A stretch of DNA of 64,000 nucleotides, taken from positions 1 to 64,000 of the forward strand of contig JAOVVO010000432.1 of NCBI GenBank assembly GCA_028564675.1, written 5' to 3'. The notes beneath the pieces were generated by a model, which saw only the letters and a program-made list of their open reading frames with translations, was not told where the DNA came from and did no database searches. Position 1 is the stretch's first letter. The number at the start of each line of letters is the position of its first letter. The translations under genes and the position numbers were made by a program. This DNA is from Onchocerca lupi. Lineage: Eukaryota; Nematoda; Chromadorea; Rhabditida; Onchocercidae. Of the stretch, positions 13,591 through 27,172 are shown one piece after another.

Positions 13591-15714
13591 GAGCAAAAAA
13601 AAAAAAAAAAAGAGTTAGAAGGAGTTTGATTCTGATGGAAAATGGTAAGAATGGAATAGAAGGCAAAAGAAGTTAGTGCCAATTCGATAATAATTACACT
13701 CAATAATATGTGTATGTCTCCATCCTAAGTAATAATTTGACCAATGGCAATTTTATTTTCATTCAATTCAATCAAATTTCAAACTAAGCAAAACAAATTT
13801 TATTCAATATAAATTATAACAACACTGTAAAAATGCATAAATCTGAGATTTAGTCAAGTGGAATATGCGAAGTAGCTTTAATCGTTGATATTTTAACAAC
13901 GATATGATAAGGAATGATAAAGAATGATAGGACTGATCAAACATGATCAATGAAAGTCTCAATTGATAAACATTTGGTAATTTGAGAGGATAGGAATGAG
14001 TTTAGCATGAAATATTTGTAAAGATTGATAAGTTATTAATAATTGTATAATTTAACGATTAACAATTAGCTAGGAAAAAAAGCATTGATTATGATAAGGA
14101 TTATTGATAGTTGAGATGATTTAGATAATTTGCTGATAATGATGATGATGATAATGATAATGATGAAATTATCTTAAATTATAAAATAGCTATGAACACT
14201 ACGAAATGTTAAAATTTTATCAGAAATTTAATTTAGATACTTGGAATGGACAAGAAGAAATGAAGCAAAAATTTGTTTGATTGGAAACATCTGATAGATC
14301 ACATCAATACGCATGACTGCTGCATGATAAAGGTATAATTGTTGAAACAGGTAAGTAACACAGCAATGATATTGATGATAATGATAAGAAAAATGAAAGA
14401 GAAGGATTGTTAATTCTTTAGTATTACTTTTATAATTTACGAATTAAACTAATAAAAATGCCAAAGTTGTTTAACATGAAAAATCTGATAAATGAATCAT
14501 GCAAATTTATTGCTCTCTTTTAGTTTTGTTCTTTTCGTTTCACCGCTTCCTTTCTTTCCAAATTTTCGTCATTCGAATTTTTTTAAAGTGAAAAATGTCT
14601 CAATCAATGTTTAGATCTTGAAAAATGATCGAAAGCAATGAAACTTGAAATTCTCCTCTTTTCCTGTCCCATCATTTGAAACATTCGTTAAGCTATTCAA
14701 TTCCTACATTTCGCCTCATCAGTAATAAAAATGATAAGATTACAATGATAAATTGGGAAGGATTTTATTATATTGTTGATAATTATGAAACATTGTAAGT
14801 AGATAAAATTAGACTTTGCAACTTACTTTAAACATCGAATTTGAAATATTAATTGATATTTGAGCGACTGAAAAGAAATTTACACGATAAAAGTTGTTTC
14901 AAAACAGTAAATGATATTTACTTTCCTAGATTTAGAAAGCACTTCGCTTGAAATTGCTATTTTCACTAAATCTATTATTTGAACAAAATTCTCGACATTA
15001 TTTTGTATTTTGGAACGAAAGAGAAATTTCAAATTCATCATAAACAATTGCTAATATAAGCTAACTTTTGATCTTGTAAAAAATTGATCATTATTATCTT
15101 AATTAAACTTTTGCTTCAAAATGTTTCCATTATCATTATTAACAAATTGAATGATTAATTAATTAATCAATTAATTAATTGATTAAATCATGATAAATTT
15201 TAATAAAATTTTCATAGATAATAAAAGAATTTTATGATTAAAATTAGAAAAATGAAAATAAAATATAAAATTATGAAGTATATGTTTGAGGGAATAGTAA
15301 TAAACTAATATTACGATGACATTCGTCGGTGATGACATTTGTCAGATGAATACGATCATCATGATACATATCTACAGGTATAGGCATGCAATGTACCAAT
15401 TTTATATTTTATTTTAAATATCTAAAATAGTACTGAATTGATGAATATTATTAAGAAGGGACAGGTGAAGAAGAAGAAGAATGGTATTGGGTAGGCATCA
15501 ATCCGATATGAACCGATTATGATAACTGCACAGATCGTGGTGTTAATCATCTACTACCACGACAATCTCGTCGTATCACTGAAACTATTCCAATTGCCGA
15601 GTTCCTCCCCTTCAAATCCACCAAACTTGCGAAAATGAATTTAAAATTTTAAAATATCTTTCAATCATATCTGACATACATATTAACATTACATCTGCAT
15701 AAAAAAACTATGCT

Positions 15715-15862
15715 TATAATGATTACAATTATGATTATAGTAATTCATGATTGTAAATGATATGATTGCAATGAATTACAAATTATGATTACAATGATTA
15801 CAACAAATTGCAAATTATGATTATGGTGATTACAAATTATGATTATTATAATTGTAAATGGA
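15715..15862. repeat. degenerate GATTACAATTATGATTA-type repeat patch
   Basis: Repeated variants of 'attatgattaca' and 'attacaaattatgatta' at irregular spacing, consistent with a decayed minisatellite. Confidence 0.6.
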
Positions 15863-18800
15863 TAAATGATAAAGATAGTTGAAAATTTTTAAAAAACTTG
15901 GAAATAATTCTTTTGTTCGGTGATTGAAATAGTTGAAATTTCCAGTAATTAGACTGGAATAATTGAAATGGTTGAAAAATTTTAGGATTAGAATAAATGA
16001 AAAAACTGAGATTGAGCTTAAAATAGTGATGGCGTTCGAATTAACCTGTTTTGTCCTAACAGGTTAGTATTATTTGTATGATGTGTTTCATCTAATTTTA
16101 CCTATGAAATGATAAATGATTTGCTGAATTTGAACAATTTAATTCGGTAAGTATGCTGTAAAAGTTATTTTTTTTCGGACTTGCGTAAGGGTTTTTTGAA
16201 AAACAAAAAAAAAGAAAATGAAAAATGAAATTTTCCGATAATTTCTAATCATATTTAAGATATTTCAAATCGAATTCTTCATACGATTTAAGTAAAAGTT
16301 GTTTTTGATAAAAGTTATTGTTGCAAAAAAATCATGTAATCAAAATTTCAGATAATCTTGAAATTTTTTCGCTTTTTTTCTTTAATTGAAGATTATTTGC
16401 AGATTCGATCCCTTATGATTGTAATATTTTTGTGTAGTTTTCAAATTTGCTTGCTTCAAGAAAATTATAATTCATCAAGTAAAACTTTTCTTGTTTATTC
16501 TCTCAATAGAAGCATTTCAAAAAAAAAAAATTTTTCAACATGGAAATGATTAACTTGAACGAAAAGTTTAATTTGAGAATTTTTCAAATCTTTAACTCTA
16601 AATAATTAAATAGTAATCTTTTAAATAGTTTAAAGAATTTATGTAAGAAAAGGAAAAATTCTATATTATTTGATAAAATCATAAAAATCAATAAAATCTA
16701 GAATTTTAATTTAAGGAAAAAAAAAGGCTTTTATTGATTCTTAACTTAACTGATCAATTAATTCCTTAATTGTTTTAATTGAGACGGTGCCTAATTATTG
16801 TATGCGTAAGTGATGAAGTGAAGGAAAACGAATTTTGACTGAAATATTAGATGGAATAGAATGAAAAGATGAGAACAAATGAAAATAGTATCATTAGTGA
16901 TATCTATAAATCAATTTTTGTATGAATTCATAAATCCGTTAAGTGGTACTTTCTCCAAGGATGTAACCTGATATTAATCTCGTCTTCAAAAGGATATAAT
17001 TTGGCATCAGAAATGGAATATTATAAAAGACTTGCTAATATCTATCAAAGCATTAAATAAGAAAGGTCAAATTGAAACATTATTTCTATCAAATATCTAA
17101 TTCAAAGCAATCACTTATCTTCAGATAAGATAATATCGATTGAATATGTCTAAATGCTAAATGATATTCATGAATACAGTATCCGTATAAAATACAAATT
17201 ACAAATTGATGTTGGTTATAACAAGAAACATTTCTTTTTTTTTTTTTTTTTTTTTATACCGGTTTAAACTTCAAAATTAAACAAAATTTCCGCTAATGCC
17301 ATATTTTTCTTGCTTTAAAAACATTATCAGTCATTAAAAGCCAAGCATTTATTAAACTTTCTCACCAAGTTTAACTTGAAAAAATTAAAATCTTGCAAAA
17401 AGTTAGCAAATTTTACAAGAAAAACAGAAGAACGATTTTTGCTAGTGAAGAATTATTGTAAATATTTGCAAAAATGAGCTTTTAAAATAATTTAAATGAA
17501 ATAGTTGCAATGAATTTTTAATTTTGTTGTTGATCATTAGTCTTATGATTGTTTGCAGAAGAGCTCTTAAACCTGGTTGCCTGCACAGCTAAATCAGTTA
17601 CCATTGTTGATCAACATTTTTAACCTAGAAATTTGATCGACTACTGTCATGTACAAACAGCAATCATTTGTTATAGGAATGGAATGAAACTAAATTAAAC
17701 CCAAAAAAATTTAAATCAAAGTTAAAAACTAAACTAAAATACAAAAAAAACATAATTTGAAATGAGTTGAATCGAAATAAATTAGCTAATGCTCATTAAT
17801 GAATTGTAATTAACTGAGTTAAATTTAACCAAATTTTACAAACTTGAACATTTAAATTCTTGTAGATTATACTAAGAAAATCGATTAATATTAAAAATAT
17901 GTGAAATTGGTTGAAATTTTAACCCAGCACAAATTCAATTAATTCTTGATCAACAATTTTTCCTTAATTTTATATTTGTCAACGAAAAAGATAAATGTTT
18001 GATAAAAATACAGAAAAAAAAAAAAAGCAAATTTCACGGTCTATTTAATTTAAATATATTGTCCATTTCGGGTTGTTATTCGATTTTACGGTAAATGAAT
18101 TGTCTTCTACAAGTACCAATTTCGAGAATTTCTAATGAATAGATTGATAAGATATCACTACAGCTATCCCTATTATTATCAGAAATTGTCGAAAAAGATA
18201 TCTTTGTTAGATATCATTCGATTTTCACTCACTCATTGATTAGGATTCTCGATGATTCGGAATGATTAACCGCCAACATTTTTCAATATCCTATTAAAAT
18301 TTGCAAACTCCATCCCTCCATCGAAAAATATTTTGTCCAATTTATTGAATTAAAAAATTTAGAAATTTGAAAAAATATTATTCTGAAAAAATAAATTATC
18401 AAATTTTTATTTTTTCTTCTCATAAAAGTATAGTGACGAATTTCATTAATATGTTATCAAATTAATATTTGAACGTTTGGTTTTTTCATCGGAAAGTTTT
18501 AGAAATATATGAATTCGAGTTTTTCAAATTTCCGTTCAATTCTATTTTTTTTTTTTTTCTTTTTTCACTCAACAAAAATTTGAATTATGCAAACTTCCAG
18601 TAAATTTATGCATTAAAAATGTTCTCATGAAGTATATAAGTTGTCAAATAATCGTATTATGGTTTTTTATTCATTCATTTAAATTTAATTATTAAATTAT
18701 TTTTTTACAAGAAAACTTTTTTAATTCTTATAAATTAAAAAGCAATTTTCTTATCTTACAAGTTTTTAGTATTTTATTCAACTATTCTGTATTTTTTTTT

Positions 18801-21800
18801 TTTTTGAAGTGACAAAATAACCTTCACAAATGTAATTTAAATTGAAATTTTTTGTTTTTCCTGAAGATGGGAAGAAAGGTAGCAAAGAATGATAATTTAG
18901 TATTTCACAATTTTTTTTTCAATGAAACATAATTTAATTTTAACCAGTTTTTGATTTTTTCTTTTCCTTTATAAATTTTTGATAATTTGATATCATTTTT
19001 CGTATGGAAAATCGACAAATTTAATAGTTCAGACGTTTTTTGTTTACAATGTTGACGATGATAATGATAGTAGGATAAAGAAAAAAGATTTGGATTGATT
19101 GTTAAATTGATATTCGGCTACATTTTTTTTTTTTTTTTTTGTTGATGATATTTTTTATCTATGCTAGTTTAATTGCGAGATTTTTTTTTTTTTTTTTTGA
19201 TAAGTATGATTTAAAATATATTTATAAATTAATTTAAGCTTATTTTAAAAATAATTAGTTACTGATTATATTAAACATGACATCATAACAAAATTTTTCA
19301 TTATAATGCAAATCATGTAATTGTGTCGGGCAACAAACTTCGTTTCTTTTTTTTTTTTTTTTTTTTTAATTGCAAAATGAAGGTAATATAAATTTTGTGA
19401 AAATAAAGAAGATGAGAAAAAAGAAGAGAGGCAAATTCGTTTTTTAAACAAATTTATTAAATTTACAAAATGAATTTAGCAAATTTTATCAATAGTTCTA
19501 ATTTTTTATTTTATTTAAATTAGAATTGAATATGTTTTGTAAATAAATTGATAAGAATAGATTATTCGTAAAATTATTCATTTTTGATATTTATGTCAGT
19601 TAATATCTAATTTTCGATTAAATGATTTTTTAATGATTTAAATGTTTTCGAAAAATTGTTCACAACCATCATTTTCAAATGATGGCATTGTTCGCTCAAT
19701 TGTATTAAAAATTCTGGTTGAATCTAATTGAACATAATTGACAATAATTTTAATATTTAAATTAAATTCTGAAACATTTCGGAATTATTGATTTTTCGAA
19801 GATTTTATTACATTGATATTTGCAATATTTTATACATTACATTATTATCAGATTATTAAGAAAATCAAATATCATTTATTTAAATTTTCCTTTAATTTAA
19901 TAAGATGAGTCAGATTACAACAGTCAACTTATATTATATTGTTTGTGCTGTTTAAAATTTAAAAGATTTGAAAAATCTTTAAAATTGGAATTTTCATCAT
20001 ATTAGAAAAGAAGTAATATCATATAATATTACTTAATAATTTCGAAATTGATTACTATCTGTTAAATTTTAAAATTTTTATTGGTTCAATTCAACAATTC
20101 TCTAGGCCACATATTCTTGTTAATATTGCACTACGCTCGATATACTGTATATACCATTTCCGCCTTAAAAAAAAAAAAAGACAGTATCCCATTGAGGTAA
20201 AGAAAAATAAAAGTTATATCTAATTTTCTTTTTTCTTCCTCTCCACTTCCGCAATCTTGGGATAACTTTTATTTTCAACGTAATTTTAATTTGCAAAGAA
20301 GAAAAAAAAAAGAACAAATGTATTTAAGGAAAATTAGATTTTTTAGTTTGCAAATAAAAAGTTTTGTTGGACACTACAAAATGCAAATTTTACTTATTGA
20401 ATAAAACAAATATTCTTTCGATCGTCGTTTCCAAAAAATTTATTTCCCTTTAGTACAAATGTCCAAAGGCTCGAAATAATTCTCATTCTTCATCATTAAT
20501 GGTAATATGATGCTGTTGATGTGATAAGATTGTATTAAATGTATGCAATTAATTTGAATATTAAAATAATTCAAATTTTGATATTTCAACTAAGCTCAGT
20601 TATCAAATATCATGCAACTTTTTCAACTTTTTTCAATGTTAAATTATGTTCCATTCATGTTTGACAATTATTCTAATATTGTATTTAAGTCTTAATTTTA
20701 ATACTCCTTATATTATTACTAGTAATTTATATCATGGGAATGTTTAATTATTACAAAATTGTCTCAGGAAATTGAATTACGATTGTTCTGAGTAGTTGTA
20801 GTATTGAAATTGATAAAAAAAAAAATATAATAATAAGCTATTTTTGCTTTCAATCCATGTAAATTTATTTCAAATCATTATTAGCATTTGTTAATTAGCG
20901 GAAATAGTTCAAATTTACTAAAAATTAAAAGAATTTTTTATCTTTATGCTGAAGTGTTTTTTTTTTCTTAATTTTGAAAAAAATTTAATCATTTGAGTGG
21001 AATGAAAATTTCTATTTAATTGATAAGAACTCATATGTCATACTTGAATTTTAATCTGTAATTTATGGAATTGAAAATAATAATTATTCTAACCTACCAA
21101 AAATCATCCAAGCATATCACACCTATTGATAATCTTATCACAGTTCTTAAACAAGAATCATCGTTCAAATGTTTACCATATTATGCTGAAGTTGTTTTAA
21201 AGCATTAATTTTTAATCAACTTATTAGTTCAACTGATATCATTCATGCATTCCGATGAGATTTATCTGTTGTCTGTTGTTTTTTAATCGGAATTTCTATT
21301 ATTTCTTGTTTACTAAAATATTTCATCTTATCTTTTTTCTTCAGAAATTTTCAAAAAAACTGCTAAAATCTGCTTATTTCAAATGGAATATTTGATATAA
21401 TTACATTGATTCACTCTTCTTTTTTTTTCCCACTCTATCTCTCTTTTACGAATAAAATGAATGATACTATCATCATTATTTGTTTATCCATTTTCAGTTT
21501 ATCATTAAAATCCATCCAATTAACGATATTTCATTTACATGCCATTTCGCTAATACTCTTTAAATTATGCCATGATCCAGCATGGATTAAACCTCATAAT
21601 TTGTCGAAAATAAACAATTTTTCAATTTATTCATCTTTTTTTTTTCGTTCTTGTTTGTGCGATATTTAATCTTTCATTAAGCTAATCTGATAATTTCTAT
21701 TATTTTTTGGAAAAAGAAGAAATTTAAAATAATTTATCGTTCATTCAAAGAAAGTAAGAAAGTGTTATTAAAAGAAAAAACTAATGATTTGATGGAAATA

Positions 21801-24800
21801 AAGTCTAGTACATGCAACAAAGCTGAACCTTTGGATGAATACAAATTTGAAATTGGTAAATCAGTAGCTAAGCAAAAACTAAAATAAAATTTTAAAATTG
21901 TTTTTTCAAATTAAGCAACAGATAGAAAAAAAAAAAGAGAAATGAATCCTTCGACAAATCTCTCAGTATATCTATTAATCTTTCGTAAAGATCATAAATC
22001 GATTATGGTACAAATTATTTGAACAAAACAATGAGAAATATGTAAAATTATGATACATACGTTTATTCTGAGCTATATTTTTTCAGATTAAATTCGGAAA
22101 TGAATAAATTTGAATTTTCTCAAACTAGGTTTTTTTTTTTTTTTTTCTTTCAAAAATTAACAATTTCCTTGCAATTTTTGGTAGAGATGTTGAAATAATT
22201 ACTAGTTTTGCAACAATTATCTAAATTTGAGATTTATAAAATTTAAATAGAAGTTAGAAAGAAATTTTTCACAAACATTCAATGTACATTAATGAAATAA
22301 TATGCAAAAGCTAGCTCATCACAACTAAATTCTTTCATACAATTTTTTTTTTTTTTTTACAAATTTTGCAAAACTTTTTTTGTAAAATTTTTTCAAAAAA
22401 AAATTACCAAATTGTAGAAATAAAAATTACTCCTCAGTTATACTGAAATAAAAAATAATTGAACTTAGATTTTTCAGAAATAAACTAGAATCATTTTTCT
22501 GATTTCAATGATTTTAGATCATTTTAAATTAGTTGTAATTTTTAGTTACTCATATTACAATTTCCTTTTTTTGAATCACGTTTTTTTTTTTTTTTTTAAT
22601 GATTTCTAATTGTCAGCTATTTGATTGGTGATTTTTTTTCTGGAATTAATAAGTTCAAGTTTAAAATACGAAAGAAAAAAGTTGGATTCAAAAAAAAAAA
22701 TGACAATCATTAATTTTTTTTCAAAAAATCTGTAGAAATTTTTAAATCTAACTACTATATATAGCTAAAGTTTTGTCTGCTTAAATCGCTAAAAGCTTAA
22801 TGAGATTTAATTCCAGCTCATCGAAAATTTAATTATGAAATTTTTCAAGATTTTTAGAAGAAAATAAAAAATGGAAGAAATGAGGCATGTATGATTTAAC
22901 GAGTAAAAGTATTCATCTATTATCCATTAACGGTTAAATGCTTTATTTTTTTTATAAATTCCGAAAAAAGGAAAACGGAAAAGAAATGAAGAAGTTATAT
23001 GCAAATAAAATATGAAAAAATTATATTTGCCTTAATATTTTATCGCATATTGATTTGAAAAAATTTCATTTTTCTCAATCGTTTATTGCTCTTTTTGCTT
23101 TTAAATTTTTCTCTTTTTTTTTTGTCATCTGTGATTTGGAATAAAAAAAAAATTTAAATTGTAACCTTTTAATAGAGAAAGAGAGAGAGAGAGAGGTCAA
23201 AGGGTGTAAATGAATATAATTAAAATTGCATGAGGAAAAAATTAAGTCTTATTTCATTCAAATTTCATAATTTAAATAATATATTGATTGTACTCATTTT
23301 CTTCCTTTCTCAAAACTTTTTAGACAAAAGTAAGAAATGATTGAGCAATTGTGTCATTTTGATTTAATTCAATTCATTCATAACAAAACAGATTGCGTCT
23401 CTTGTGATCGTATCCATTTTCTGGCTAAACGAATGAAATTTCTTAAAAAAAAAACAAACTGAAAAAGGCAGGATGAAATAATTACTAATAATTACCAAAT
23501 ATGCGAAAAAAAAAAAATGTAACATATTCAAATAAGAAAAGATAGAAAAGAGAATGAAAAGAAAAGAGAGGAGGATAAGATAACAAGAAAATTAAATTTG
23601 ATTAAATGAAAATCGGAAATGATTTTTTGTTTTTGTTTTATTTCTATTAGTAAATTTCTCATTTAAAAGATCAGAAATAAGTTAGTAAATTACACTAACT
23701 TTTTTCGTCTTTTTTTACAAAAATTTTTTCTTTTTCTTATTTTGGATTAAGCAAAATTTTATTTTACCGAAAATTTTGGAGAAAAAAATTAGAAATGCAT
23801 TATTTAATCACATCATCATTTTCTAACTCACTTGAAAGCAAAGTAATTTTTAAACTATTTGAAAATGATATTGTATTAATGAATTATTATTACCGTTCAA
23901 ATTCTATGCTTGAGAAATGTTAATTAAATTTCTAAAAAAGCAAATATTTAAAAAAAAAAAAAAAAAAGAAAAAGTTTTGCGTGTTTTATCTCGGTACAGC
24001 TTGCATTCGAATATTTTACTTTTTCGAATTTCAGATCGCGTTTTCGGCTGTCATTTCGTTCCAATTTTAATTCATCCATTTTCTCAAAATATGGTATTCA
24101 GTTATAGAAAAGTCAGAAGGATGAAAATTATAAACTAAAGCTGATAGAAAAAGTTTAGTTTCAATGGAATGAAATGAAATTTAATATTTTGGAAAAAAGT
24201 TTTGAATTAAACAATATGAAATTTAATGAAATTTACTTTGGTATTTTGGAGAATAATGTTGAGTAGAATAAGTTTGAATAAAATGAAATTTAATATTTTA
24301 GAAAATAACCAATTAGAAATAATATTTATATACTTAATTTGTTGAAATTTGAATTTATCAATTTTTTCTTAAATCTCATTTGCTTCAAATTATTTCATAA
24401 TATCGTAAATATATATTAGTTATTGTCTTTGTATGGTATTTCGCCAATGTATTATTTCTTCAAATATAATTGATCAAAGAATATAAAAATGATTTTTATA
24501 TGTTTATTTTGAAATTTTCAAAATGTATCAATACATTTCGACTCTAACCATTTTTTAAAAAAATAAAAATAGGGGTAAATAAATTGTGAAATGTTATCGG
24601 CATGAGTTATAAATAAGTGAGCCAAATTCTGATAACTTCTTCTAAGCAAGCAAAAAATTAAAACTTTTTTTTTTTTTTTTTAAATAATCTGTAAGGAAAA
24701 GAGGAATTGGTGGAGAGAGAGAGAGAGAAAAAAAAAGGACGAAAAAATATGACAAATCAAAAATGGAAATGACGAAATGATGTAAATATGGAAAGATTTG

Positions 24801-26363
24801 CATAAGAAATTAGGTGAAAAAAAAGAAAAAACGGAAAGTATGAAAGTTTAAGCATTATGCATCACAACGAAAACAACATTTTACTCCTAATTTCATTTAA
24901 AAAAAAAAAAAAAGAAAGAAGAAAAAAAAATGAAACGAAATTAATGAAATCAATCATTTTGGAACATTTTCCATTTCTTTTCAGTTCTTCCAAACATTTT
25001 ATGAAATTTTTCTAAAATGCTTGTTACAATTGCTATATTTAATTCATTTATTTATTTATTTTTTTCTTTTCATCCATAATATATTTCATTTTTTATAGCA
25101 TAATGCTTTATTAAATATTAATGATCAAAAATTTTGAAATTATTTAAATTTAATCATTGAAAAATCTGATCGACTTTAAACTTTAAAAAAAAAAAAAAAA
25201 AAAAAAATAAGAAGAAGAAGATAGAATACAATTTAATCATTAGCAATTTTTATCTAAACATTAGATAATTGAACATTATTTCAAATGAGTTTTTTTTTAG
25301 TCCCGTAATATTTAGTATAAAAAACATAATAAATATCTTGACGAAAACCTCATTAAAAATACGAAAAACGAAGTTTTTTCTTCTTCAGAAAAAGAAAAAA
25401 AAATTTGTTGCTTAAATTAGCAAAATTATCAATATTTTGTAAGAAAAGCTAGAATTTACTTTGAAAACAACAACAACAATTCAAATATTATTTTTTGTTT
25501 ATAAAATTGAGAAAATCGTGCATTGTTTTCAGATTACTGTTTATCGCGAAAATTTCATTAATCGCAGATTTTTTGCAGGTGCCTTTTTTCTTTTTTTTTT
25601 TTAATTTCATTCAAAATGCAAAAATATTGCCATTTATTAGAAATCATTTTTCTCTAATTAGAAGACTTTATTAATGAATTAAGGCTGAAAAAATTTCAAC
25701 AAACTTCAAGTTTAAATTTCACTGCAACGAACAGACATTTATGAATTTACATTTTCATTTTGTTATTTAATATTTCAATTTTATAAAACTTTCGACGATA
25801 GTTAATAATCGAATTGTAAATCTATTTCAATGAAAGCAGAATGAATTTTATGTGAAACATAACTTCGTGAATATGATTTATGATTTTTTGTAATTCGATT
25901 ATTAATTTAAATTTATCATCTGAATTCATTCTTTCGACAGCTTGAACTGTCTAATTTTAAACATAATCAGCATATTGTTGTATTTTTATTTCACCTTGCT
26001 TGAAACTTGACAAATATAATTTGTTGCATTTTGTTTGATTTACTTTTTCAATGATCCTTTTTAATTCTTCGATTGGAAATCATTTGGAAAAATTTTTACA
26101 ATTTAAAATTTAAAATCAAAAATATCTTTTTTCTTTTCCTCTTTTTTTCTAGGAATTTTTTGATAGTTTTGAATGTACTTTGTTTTCAAGTATCAGAATT
26201 ATCAAACAATTGATAATTATAATTAAAAAAATAAATGAATAATAATAAGACAAAGAAAAAAATGGATAATACTTTGTATAAGCAGCACAAATACTATATG
26301 GTTTCGTTTTAATTTTGAAAGAATTCATGAATGTTTGGGATTTTTTATCTTTTAAATCTTAAG

Positions 26364-26850
26364 GATATCATATAAAGTATATCATATCATATATCATACA
26401 AAGTAAATTTTATCATAGATCACATAAAGCATATCATATAAAATCATATAAATCATACGAAATCATATATATCGTATAAAGTATATTAAATAAAATCATA
26501 GATATCAAATAAAATATAAAATGTATAACGTAAAATCGTATATATCAAATAAAATATATAATGTATAACATAAAATCACATATATCATATAAAACATAAA
26601 ATCATATATATCATTTAAAATTATGTGTATCACATAAAATTATATCATGAAATCATATATATCATATAAAGTTTATCATATAAACTCATATATATAATGT
26701 AAATTTTATATGATATGTAATTTTAAATGGTAAATATGATATAATCATATCAATCATCATTATGATATAACTTTTTCTTTATATCGTATAAAATCATATA
26801 TATATATAAATCTGTTACATGTCTTAAGTAAATCATATATATCATACGAT
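26364..26850. repeat. degenerate AT-rich tandem array (ATCATATAAA-type units)
   Basis: About 490 bases built from variants of 'atcatataaaatcatatat' with small substitutions and slips. The units are not identical, so this is an old array or one that is mutating fast. Its sequence can fold back on itself because 'atatatgat' and 'atcatatat' are complementary. Confidence 0.8.
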
Positions 26851-27162
26851 AGATCATGACTACAACGTAATACAACAGCGAGTATTCGATGATCAACCAA
26901 TCAGTCAATCAATCGATATTATGATGAATATTCGCTAATATTCTGATCTTCTTATCCTATTATTTCCACTTCCTTTTTAACTTCCTCCTTCTGAAAGAAA
27001 TCATTTTAATCCTCTATTTTTCCAATCCATTTTTGCCGCATTCGACAATTCTTCAAGAAGAACCTTCACAAGATTATGAACCATAAATTTGGTCCTTCAG
27101 TACTTCCTTCTTAAGCCAATTAAGCTTCACATTTTCATCAAATGGTGTCGCTTTCTCCTCAG

Positions 27163-27172
27163 CTGACGTCAG
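27163..27172. promoter_or_regulatory. perfect CRE-like palindrome (CTGACGTCAG)
   Basis: A full 8-base TGACGTCA core with one more matched base on each side. This is the consensus for bZIP proteins of the CREB/ATF class. It lies in one of the least AT-rich parts of the gene-poor region, more than 5 kb from the nearest coding exon, so whether it works here is unknown. Confidence 0.35.

Larger units (their letters stand above)
12001..20000. other. gene-poor AT-rich stretch
   Basis: No exon chain with family similarity was found on either strand. Contents are GA microsatellites at 13.26 and 13.55 kb, an AT-rich repeat patch at 15.7-15.86 kb, a self-complementary TTAA-rich patch near 15145-15187, and many poly(A)/poly(T) runs. 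Two less AT-rich islands (12.0-12.18 kb and 15.47-15.63 kb) hold short coding-like frames, listed under findings. Confidence 0.5.

Noticed and set aside
13355..13703. Overlapping 60-110 codon frames on the minus strand
   Set aside because: Ser/Leu/Phe-rich translations of GA microsatellites and poly(A) runs, with no splice logic or family match.
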